Below are positions 1-5,789 of a DNA stretch of 8,159 nucleotides, piece after piece. Position 1 is the first letter of the stretch, and each line of letters opens with the position of its first letter. Source of the DNA: Candidatus Eiseniibacteriota bacterium. Its GTDB lineage: Bacteria; Joyebacterota; Joyebacteria; Joyebacterales; Joyebacteraceae. The stretch spans positions 1 to 8,159 of the forward strand of contig JAUWBY010000094.1 of NCBI GenBank assembly GCA_030609605.1. Direction: 5' to 3'. A program made the translations under genes and the position numbers. The notes under the pieces were generated by a model that worked only from the letters and a program-made list of their open reading frames with translations, was not told where the DNA came from and made no database searches.

Positions 1-1
1 C

Positions 2-412
2 CTTGAGTACGCCGATGAGAATACGACCGTGATTGTCACGTCGGATAACGGCCACTCGGGTCCCAAGCTCCGGGACGGGACGTACCAGTGGGGTATTGCA
101 ATGCACGATCCGTCGGGTTTTGTGATCCTGTGGGGTCGTGACGTTGTCCCGGGACAGCTGTCCGATCCGAGTGTGCTGGACATCACTCCAACGATCCTGG
201 CTCTGTACGGACTCCCGGTGGCGGACGACATGGATGGGCGTGTGCTCGCCGAGGCGATGGATCCGGTCTTCCTGAGAGCGCATCCGATCATGTCTGTGGC
301 CACGTACGAGGCAGACGAGCCCGAGCGTGGGTCACAGGACCGCGAGCCCGTGGAATCGCCGGTCGATGATGAGGTGCGCGAACGATTGAGGTCGCTCGGG
401 TACATAGAGTAG
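2..412 (+). CDS. Alkaline-phosphatase-superfamily hydrolase (sulfatase/type I phosphodiesterase-like), C-terminal 136 residues only
   Basis: The open frame enters from the left edge (first whole codon at base 2) and stops with TAG at 410-412, so the start, nucleophile and first metal ligands are outside the window. The visible part reads TVIVTSDNG and, 20 residues further on, a histidine (codon 104-106) in AMHDPSGF; these match the last metal-binding block of the superfamily. The DITPTILALYGLPVADDMDGR segment is the typical end of the catalytic fold and closely matches the next gene. The metal pair is Asp-Asn (codons 44-49), as in sulfatases (SDNG), whereas the next two genes have Asp-His as in nucleotide pyrophosphatase/phosphodiesterases. 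The protein ends ESPVDDEVRERLRSLGYIE, nearly the same tail as the next gene, which points to tandem duplication. Superfamily membership is solid; sulfatase versus phosphodiesterase or transferase cannot be settled without the N-terminus. Confidence 0.85.
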   Translation, partial: LEYADENTTVIVTSDNGHSGPKLRDGTYQWGIAMHDPSGFVILWGRDVVPGQLSDPSVLDITPTILALYGLPVADDMDGRVLAEAMDPVFLRAHPIMSVATYEADEPERGSQDREPVESPVDDEVRERLRSLGYIE

Positions 413-415
413 GAG
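411..415 (+). promoter_or_regulatory. Ribosome binding site AGGAG overlapping the upstream stop codon
   Basis: AGGAG lies 8 bases before the ATG at 424 and shares two bases with the TAG stop of the preceding gene (410-412). Ribosomes terminating on the first gene would sit on this site, so the two paralogues are probably translationally coupled. It supports 424 as the start of the second gene. Confidence 0.7.
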
Positions 416-423
416 CCCTCGAT

Positions 424-1791
424 ATGACACAGCATCTCGTCGAGTACCGTTTTCACACGGTTGTTCCATATATCACTGCTCTTCTCACCGTCATGCTCGT
501 CTTCGTCATCACCGGTTGTGAGTCCGGTCCATCGGTCGAAGGGCCGCCGGGGCCGATCCTGGTCATAGGCATCGACGGCGCCGATTGGAGCGTGCTGGAA
601 CCGCTGCTCGAGGCCGGCGAGCTTCCGAATCTCGCACGGCTCGTAGCGGAAGGTGCAAGTGGGAAGCTGCGTTCGCTCGAACCGCGCAGGATGTCCCCCG
701 TCATCTGGACGACGATCGCGACGGGAAGGTCGCCGGAGGATCACGGCATAGGTGGGCCCCTTGTGGGGAAAGACCAGCAGGGTAGAACCACATATTCGCA
801 CTACTCAAGCAACATGTGGCGGTCACCGGCGTTCTGGGACATCTTCGGTCGCCATGGCTTCGATGTTGGTGTCGTCGCCTGGCTCGTTTCATGGCCTCCA
901 TGGGAGGTCAACGGCTTCATGGTATCGCAACACCTCCAGTACCTCTCGGATTTCCATGGGGTCGGTGAGGAGAAGGGTGTGACGTGGCCGCAGGAGCTGG
1001 AAGAGGGAATCGCTCCCTTCGTTCGGGGCAAGTCGACGATAGCATATGACGAACTGAGTCGCTTCGTCGACGAAGAGAGCGAACTGAGCATGGGTGCGCT
1101 TCAGGAGCACTACGATACAGCGCTCAGAACGGCGCTGTCGGGTGACGAGTCGGCGATGGGCGTGGCCGGAGTCCTCTTTGCCAAGCATGTGCCTGCACTG
1201 TCGTGCGTCTATGTTCGCGGTGTCGATGAGATCTCGCATTGGTTCTGGATCTATGAGCACGCGGAGACCAGGCCGCCGTACGATCCCGCGCGTCCTACAA
1301 CGGCGCTTCTTGAGAAGCAAGCCGAAGCTCTGGGCGGACTCGTGAGAGAGTACTACAGGTACACGGATGAACACGTGGGCAGATTGCTCAAACTTTTCCC
1401 GGACGAGACCACCGTTCTCGTATGTTCTGATCATGGCTTCCGCGGTCCTGGAATCTGGGGAGAGGAGGGGCCGTGGATGGGAGTGGATCAGCACGGCCTG
1501 GACGGTGTCCTCATCATGAGGGGACCAGGGATAGAGCGGGGCGCGTCGATCGAGGGCGCAACGGTGTACGACATAGCCCCGACGCTTCTAACAATGGCGG
1601 GGTTGCCTGTCGCTGACGACATGCCGGGGCGCGCCCTCACGGACGCGTTCACTGATGAGTTCTCCGCGACACACAGCGTTACGAGGATCACTACGTACGG
1701 AGAAGTTGTTCGCGACGACACGGCTCCGATAGAATCACCTGTGGACGATGAGGTCAGAGAGAGACTCAGATCGCTTGGGTACATCCAATAG
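424..1791 (+). CDS. Lipoprotein alkaline-phosphatase-superfamily enzyme (type I phosphodiesterase/nucleotide pyrophosphatase-like)
   Basis: This 455-residue protein starts at ATG 424 behind AGGAG. Residues 17-32 form a hydrophobic signal ending in the lipobox ITGC (Cys32), so it should be a lipid-anchored envelope protein. The fold then begins: VIGIDGADW carries Asp51, followed by PNLARL and the nucleophile region SPVIWTTIATG with Ser91 aligned to the catalytic Thr of nucleotide pyrophosphatases, then EDHGIGG. Asp268 and His272 (VDEISH), Asp336-His337 (CSDHG) and His357 (DQHG) complete the seven positions of the two-metal site, so it looks catalytically intact with Ser as nucleophile. The family hydrolyses or transfers phosphodiester, phosphonate or sulfate groups; the substrate here cannot be read. 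The C-terminus ESPVDDEVRERLRSLGYIQ repeats the tail of the upstream gene. It lies in an operon 11 bases after the first paralogue and 27 before the third. Homology is confident, specificity is not. Confidence 0.9.
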   Translation: MTQHLVEYRFHTVVPYITALLTVMLVFVITGCESGPSVEGPPGPILVIGIDGADWSVLEPLLEAGELPNLARLVAEGASGKLRSLEPRRMSPVIWTTIATGRSPEDHGIGGPLVGKDQQGRTTYSHYSSNMWRSPAFWDIFGRHGFDVGVVAWLVSWPPWEVNGFMVSQHLQYLSDFHGVGEEKGVTWPQELEEGIAPFVRGKSTIAYDELSRFVDEESELSMGALQEHYDTALRTALSGDESAMGVAGVLFAKHVPALSCVYVRGVDEISHWFWIYEHAETRPPYDPARPTTALLEKQAEALGGLVREYYRYTDEHVGRLLKLFPDETTVLVCSDHGFRGPGIWGEEGPWMGVDQHGLDGVLIMRGPGIERGASIEGATVYDIAPTLLTMAGLPVADDMPGRALTDAFTDEFSATHSVTRITTYGEVVRDDTAPIESPVDDEVRERLRSLGYIQ

Positions 1792-1818
1792 AAACCAGCC
1801 AGCAGGGAGTGACGAAGC

Positions 1819-3069
1819 ATGAACCGTGAAAAGATCCTTGGTCTGCTTGTCGTCGTAGTGTTGATAGCGGCGGTGGTGGTCATGGTGGCGAAGATCCAGG
1901 GACGCGAAGACGAGGGCGGACACGTTGAGGCGCCTGCCACGTCCGAGACGGGCACAGTGCGAATGCTCGTAATCGGTATCGAGGGTCTGGAACCTTCCCT
2001 CATCGGGCGTTTCTCCGAGAGGGGGCAGTTGCCCAACCTTACACGGCTCATGCAGGAAGGAGTCTCCGGAGAGTTCCCGGCCTTGGAAAGGGGGATCGCG
2101 CAAGAAATATCCTGGACGTCGCTGGCCACGGGGATGAAGCCGGAGAACCAGGGGATCGGCGGACAGATTCTCTCTCCAAGAGGCGATATGGTGAACGCTT
2201 CTCTCATGCCTGCGTCCCGAACTGTGGATGCGATCTGGACACATCTGTCGGCCAAAGGACTGTCGGTGGGAGTGGTCGGGTGGCCGGGAACGTGGCCGGT
2301 GGAGGAGATTAATGGTGTGATCGTCGGGCCGTACGGTCGTCTGGTTCTCAGTCGCGCGCATGGGGGAGATGTGAACGATGGTATCTACCCCGCCTCACAG
2401 CAGCAGGAGCTCGATGCTCTCGTGATCGACGAACGTGAGACGAAGAGGAGACATCTGTCCGGGTTTCTGAATCTTGACACACCGATGGGATTCGAGGCGC
2501 TCGTCGGACAGAACTACACAAGTCTTGCGCATGCCTACACGGCTGACAGCTCGAACACGAAGATCGCCATGCACATCGCTGCCGATCCCGGAGTGGAGTA
2601 TCTGCTTGTTCATCTGGAAGGTTTGGACGGTGTAAGTCAGCGTTTCTGGCACTACATGGATCCAGAGTTGGTCAGTGGCGGAACCGCTCTGGATGAACGA
2701 GCACGCGGCGAGCTTATGGAGCTCTCCAGGACGCTTGGGAACACCATCGAGCGCTACTACGGTTTTCTCGACATGATCGTGGGGATGCTGACCGAGCTTG
2801 TCGCGGCGGATGGTACCATCGCCGTTGTGGCCGACCACGGCTACACTGGTGTGAGGCTGGATCACGCGGGGAATCCGCTCGTCGGATTTGATATGCACAG
2901 CCGTCAAGGCTTCTGGATCCTGAAGGGCCCCGGCGTTGTCGAGAGCGGCCAGACAGCAGAGACAGTAGAGTGTGAGCTTTTCGATTTTGCGCCGACCGTG
3001 ATGGCGGCCGCAGGAGTGGCGTTTCCCGAAGGCACGGACGGCAGGATTCTGGAGGAGGTGCTGAGGTGA
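1819..3069 (+). CDS. Membrane-anchored alkaline-phosphatase-superfamily protein, probable pseudoenzyme
   Basis: This 416-residue protein starts at ATG 1819, with AGGGAG at 1804-1809 as the ribosome site. Residues 6-24 are a single very hydrophobic helix without a lipobox cysteine, so it is probably an N-terminal membrane anchor with the rest outside. The fold is clearly that of the neighbour: VIGIEGLEPSLIG, LPNLTRLMQEGVSG, SWTSLATG, WPGTWPVEEING, LEGLDGVSQRFW, VVADHGYTG, FDMHSRQGFW and FDFAPTVMAAAG. Compared with the intact site, Asp is Glu55, the nucleophile position is Gln95, the HGI histidine is Gln111 and the metal His of the D-x-x-x-H motif is Gln274. Asp270, Asp339, His340 and His360 remain. 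Loss of the nucleophile argues for a non-catalytic or strongly altered role, for example substrate binding or a partner of the active paralogue. The open frame is intact, so it is not a decaying gene. It also lacks the LRSLGYI tail of its two neighbours. Confidence 0.87.
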   Translation: MNREKILGLLVVVVLIAAVVVMVAKIQGREDEGGHVEAPATSETGTVRMLVIGIEGLEPSLIGRFSERGQLPNLTRLMQEGVSGEFPALERGIAQEISWTSLATGMKPENQGIGGQILSPRGDMVNASLMPASRTVDAIWTHLSAKGLSVGVVGWPGTWPVEEINGVIVGPYGRLVLSRAHGGDVNDGIYPASQQQELDALVIDERETKRRHLSGFLNLDTPMGFEALVGQNYTSLAHAYTADSSNTKIAMHIAADPGVEYLLVHLEGLDGVSQRFWHYMDPELVSGGTALDERARGELMELSRTLGNTIERYYGFLDMIVGMLTELVAADGTIAVVADHGYTGVRLDHAGNPLVGFDMHSRQGFWILKGPGVVESGQTAETVECELFDFAPTVMAAAGVAFPEGTDGRILEEVLR

Positions 3070-3100
3070 CGCCAGGGCGCTTCCCGGGAGAGCTCGCGTC

Positions 3101-5395
3101 ATGACGAAGAAGCCGACGGGGGCGCCGCGCTATCTCCGTACGCTTGCAGGAAGACCGTGGTTTCTTCCGGCTGCTATCTTCCTCGTGGCTCTCTTGCTTC
3201 GTGTGATCTACGTCGTCCAGGTACGGCACACACCGTTCTTCCAGACGCTGGGTCTTGACGCCAAGTTCTACGATGCGTGGGCGCGCCGGATCGTCGCGGG
3301 AGCCGGGGAACGCGAAGCGTTCTTCATGTCACCTCTTTATCCGTACTTCCTGGCAGCCATCTACAGGCTCTTCGGGCGCGACCTGCTTCTCGTCCGCCTC
3401 ATCCAGTCCGGCGTAGGAGCCGCGTCCGCGGTGCTCGTCCATTCCATTGCGCGTCAGGTGTTCGACAGGCGAATAGCGGCCATCGCAGGCTTCACGGCCG
3501 CGTGCTACGGCGCATTCATATTCTACGATGGGGCTGTTCTTCTCGAACCGCTGCTGGTGTTCCTCAACCTGTTCGTCCTGCATCTTCTCCTGCGAGCGAG
3601 CGAGTCGGGAGGTCGGCGCTACTACCTGACCGCGGGCGCTGTGCTGGGCGCGGCGGCGATAGGAAAGGCGACGGCCCTCCTGTTTGTCCCGGCCGCCGCA
3701 CTCTGGATTTGGATCTCCGCTCGTGGACGCCCCACGGCCAATCGAGGACGCGCATTGATACTCTTTCTTGTTGGCCTGGCGGTCGTGGTCACGCCGGTCA
3801 CAGTGCGCAACTTCGTGGTGTCGCACGACTTCGTGGTGGTCACATCGAACGGAGGACTCAATTTCTACATAGGCAACAGCGAGATCTCGACCGGGGGGTA
3901 CGTGAAACCCGAGGGGCTCGACCTTGTCGTGGACCTCAGTGGTAGGGGGATAGCCGAGGCCGCACGGGGGCGTGATCTCAAAGCATCCGGGGTTTCGGCC
4001 TACTGGTATTCTGAGGCATGGCAGTTCATTTCGGCTCATCCAGGTGCATGGGCGAAGCTGCTGGTGAAGAAGCTATCGTTCGCTGCCGGTTCGTATGAGC
4101 TTCCGCAGCTCGAGAACTACGATTTCCAGAAGCGATACTCGACGCTTCTTCGACTCCCGCTTCCGGCCTTCGCGCTCGTTGCTCCGTTGGGGCTTCTGGG
4201 GCTGTTCCTTTCCATCCGAAGGAGAGCGTCACTACTCCTGACGCTTTTCCTCGCAACACAGATTCTGGGAATCGTTGCGTTTTTCGTCGTGGCTCGCTAT
4301 CGACTGCCGATAGTGCCCGTCCTGATTATCGGAGGGTCATACGGTGTGACCGAGCTCTGGCGCATGGCGCGCGAGCGTTCGTGGCGGACGCTTGCCTTCT
4401 CCTGTGTCGCTCTCGCTGTACTGCTGGTCCTTATCAATGGCAACTTCTACCGTGTAGATCGTATCAAGGGCTTCGCGCAATCCCATTTCAGGCTCGGCAT
4501 CATCTATGGAGAGAGAGGAGAAACGAATCGCGCAATCCGAGAGTACAGGCGGTCGATAGAGTTCAATCCCGACTACGCCAAGAGCCACATGAATCTTGGC
4601 GCACTGCTCTCGGCGGGGGGGCAACTTGAGGAAGCGCGCGAGCATTTCAAACGGGCGATCGCGCTCGATCCAGGGTACGCAGCTGCTCGCGTCAATCTCG
4701 CGATGGTGCTCGTGACCGAGGGAAGGGAGGAAGCGGCGCTTGCCCACATCGACACGGTGCTGGAAGGGAATCCCCGAAACACCATGGCGCTCCGTGAGCG
4801 AGGTGTGATTCTCTACGGCATGGGACGGATGGATGAGAGCGTCAGGTATCTTGAGGCGGCCCTTGCTGGCGATGAAAAGGGAGACGAGTCGGCTGAAGTG
4901 CGGTTCTACCTCGCGCTGATAGAAGGACGAGAGCGACCCGAGATCTCAGATGCCGCCGGGAGCGCGATGGCCACGGCGGACTCGCTTATTCGGCTGGGTC
5001 GGGTAGCCGATGCCGTGGAGGAACTGGAGCGGGCGATCGCTCTCGCGCCGGGATCGGGGGAGCCCCTTCGGAGAATGGCCCTTCTCAAGCGCGAGATGGG
5101 ATTGGGAGAGGAAGCTGTTGAGATGATGGGAGCGGCACTCATCCTGGATCCGACCCTTGAGCATGGCCACTTCTCACTTGGCGTTCTTCTCAGTGAGATG
5201 GGACGGCACGATGAGGCTGTTCGCGAATATGAGGCAGAACTCAGAATAGACTCGGATTTCGCCCCCGCGCATCTGAATCTGTGCCTGACGTATCACTTCC
5301 ATCACGGCAACCCCAATCGGGCCATCCATCACTACGGACGCTATCGTGGTCTGGGGGGAGACGAGCTGGAGTTCATGGAATCCCTCCTGCGCTGA
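3101..5395 (+). CDS. GT-C fold membrane glycosyltransferase (PMT/ArnT-like) with C-terminal TPR domain
   Basis: This 764-residue protein starts at ATG 3101, with GGGAG at 3086-3090. Residues 20-450 are a multi-pass membrane region of roughly ten helices. The first loop has Asp53 in LDAKFYDAWARRI, in the place of the catalytic acidic residue of polyprenyl-phosphate-sugar-dependent GT-C enzymes, and is followed by SPLYPYFLA (77-85). A later outward loop has NGGLNFYIGN (250-259), and ARYRLP (398-403) sits in a late helix; both are hallmarks of bacterial GT39/GT83-type proteins. Such enzymes transfer a sugar from a lipid-phosphate donor to a lipid, glycan or protein on the outer face of the inner membrane. 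Residues 459-754 form about eight TPRs, likely for docking a partner or acceptor. Whether the TPRs lie inside or outside depends on the exact helix count, which I cannot fix. It is the last gene of the operon, 31 bases after the pseudoenzyme gene. Donor and acceptor are unknown. Confidence 0.88.
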   Translation: MTKKPTGAPRYLRTLAGRPWFLPAAIFLVALLLRVIYVVQVRHTPFFQTLGLDAKFYDAWARRIVAGAGEREAFFMSPLYPYFLAAIYRLFGRDLLLVRLIQSGVGAASAVLVHSIARQVFDRRIAAIAGFTAACYGAFIFYDGAVLLEPLLVFLNLFVLHLLLRASESGGRRYYLTAGAVLGAAAIGKATALLFVPAAALWIWISARGRPTANRGRALILFLVGLAVVVTPVTVRNFVVSHDFVVVTSNGGLNFYIGNSEISTGGYVKPEGLDLVVDLSGRGIAEAARGRDLKASGVSAYWYSEAWQFISAHPGAWAKLLVKKLSFAAGSYELPQLENYDFQKRYSTLLRLPLPAFALVAPLGLLGLFLSIRRRASLLLTLFLATQILGIVAFFVVARYRLPIVPVLIIGGSYGVTELWRMARERSWRTLAFSCVALAVLLVLINGNFYRVDRIKGFAQSHFRLGIIYGERGETNRAIREYRRSIEFNPDYAKSHMNLGALLSAGGQLEEAREHFKRAIALDPGYAAARVNLAMVLVTEGREEAALAHIDTVLEGNPRNTMALRERGVILYGMGRMDESVRYLEAALAGDEKGDESAEVRFYLALIEGRERPEISDAAGSAMATADSLIRLGRVADAVEELERAIALAPGSGEPLRRMALLKREMGLGEEAVEMMGAALILDPTLEHGHFSLGVLLSEMGRHDEAVREYEAELRIDSDFAPAHLNLCLTYHFHHGNPNRAIHHYGRYRGLGGDELEFMESLLR
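4475..5362 (+). repeat. Tetratricopeptide repeat array (about eight units) inside the glycosyltransferase gene
   Basis: These are protein-level 34-residue repeats; residue ranges are in the GT-C protein. Units fall at 459-492, 493-526, 527-560, 561-594, 619-652, 653-686, 687-720 and 721-754, leaving only ten residues after the last. A 24-residue spacer (595-618) with one helix-like stretch (AEVRFYLALIEG) interrupts the array between units 4 and 5. Units 2 (AKSHMNLGALLS, LDPGY) and 7 (EHGHFSLGVLLS) fit the consensus best, while the last is divergent and rich in His. The array is not a DNA repeat: the units share a pattern, not nucleotide sequence. Confidence 0.85.
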
Positions 5396-5440
5396 TCCTA
5401 AGGACTTCGCAGCACATTTCTGCCCTCGAACAGATTATTC

Positions 5441-5470
5441 GACCTGCTCTGGTTTCTCGGCAGGTTCTTG
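5441..5470 (+). terminator. Weak intrinsic-terminator-like hairpin after the operon
   Basis: ACCTGC (5442-5447) pairs perfectly with GCAGGT (5460-5465), with a possible G-T pair on each side and a loop of about ten bases. It is followed by TTCTTG rather than a real T-run. It lies 46 bases after the TGA of the glycosyltransferase gene and before the next promoter, which is where a terminator is expected. A smaller hairpin, TCGAA/TTCGA (5426-5430 with 5438-5442), lies just before it and would compete for base 5442. The poor T-tract makes the call tentative. Confidence 0.4.
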
Positions 5471-5498
5471 AATCAGGATCTTGACCCTCGAAGAAGCA

Positions 5499-5527
5499 TT
5501 GACAGAATCTCCATTTGGTGGTATAAT
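5499..5527 (+). promoter_or_regulatory. Consensus sigma-70-type promoter with extended -10
   Basis: TTGACA at 5499-5504 and TATAAT at 5522-5527 are both perfect consensus hexamers separated by exactly 17 bases, and TG at 5519-5520 gives an extended -10 (TGGTATAAT). Transcription would begin near 5534. It points toward the secreted-protein gene at 5790 and stands in the only large gap of the window. Such a perfect match in GC-rich DNA is unlikely by chance. Confidence 0.85.
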
Positions 5528-5533
5528 CCCAAC

Positions 5534-5789
5534 GAGTCGGGAAATAGGCGGGAGCACTCTTTTGCTTCTTGGCCCAGTTTGCCTGTGTGTGACCGAAGGG
5601 TTTTGCGGACGGGTGGTTGTGCCCGTCCGGAAGCAGTCTTCACAGACTGGGATTGTGCAGGCTTCGAGTAGGCTACTCTCTTTGTAGGATCATGCTGCCC
5701 GAGCGAGAAACCAGTGCATGGGTGGTGTGGTAAAGGTGTGACAAATAGATGAGCTGGGTCACCTTCAGGTTAGAGGGGGGATTAGGCGA
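5534..5789 (+). promoter_or_regulatory. Long structured 5' leader of the secreted-protein gene
   Basis: About 255 bases separate the inferred transcription start from the ATG at 5790, and no convincing gene lies in them. The leader contains three perfect hairpins in a row. CGGACGGG/CCCGTCCG (5606-5613 with 5622-5629) is 8 pairs with an 8-base loop. CAGTCT/AGACTG (5634-5639 with 5644-5649) is 6 pairs with loop TCAC. GAGTA/TACTC (5666-5670 with 5674-5678) is 5 pairs with loop GGC. AAGGTG (5733-5738) can also pair with CACCTT (5760-5765) just ahead of the ribosome site. None is followed by a T-run, so these are not obvious terminators. I do not recognise a known riboswitch core. It may be a cis-regulatory or mRNA-stabilising leader, or a separate small RNA. 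Confidence 0.5.
5772..5780 (+). promoter_or_regulatory. G-rich ribosome binding site (AGAGGGGGG)
   Basis: The purine run AGAGGGGGG ends 9 bases before the ATG at 5790. It contains a GAGG core that can pair with the 16S anti-Shine-Dalgarno, and it fixes 5790 as the start, immediately ahead of a clean signal peptide. The six-G run is unusual and could also take part in alternative pairing within the leader. Confidence 0.65.

Noticed and set aside
353..1785. Recent DNA duplication or repeat between the first two genes
   Set aside because: The similarity is at protein level; most shared codons in the tail differ silently, so it is an old duplication and not a DNA repeat.
1488..2361. Overlapping minus-strand open frames across the junction of the second and third genes
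   Set aside because: They span two well-supported plus-strand genes and an intergenic gap, and their composition (Ser/Pro/Arg-rich) is typical of reverse-frame artefacts.
5481..5509. Second promoter with TTGACC at 5481-5486
   Set aside because: The hexamer 17 bases downstream is AGAATC, a poor -10, and the perfect promoter 18 bases away explains the region.
5468..5687. Two short plus-strand frames (67 and 68 codons) in the intergenic region
   Set aside because: Both begin upstream of or across the consensus promoter, run through the hairpins, lack a ribosome site and show no recognisable protein pattern.
5534..5789. c-di-GMP (GEMM) riboswitch in the leader
   Set aside because: I looked for the conserved GEMM core and tetraloop-receptor arrangement and did not find them; hairpins alone are not enough.
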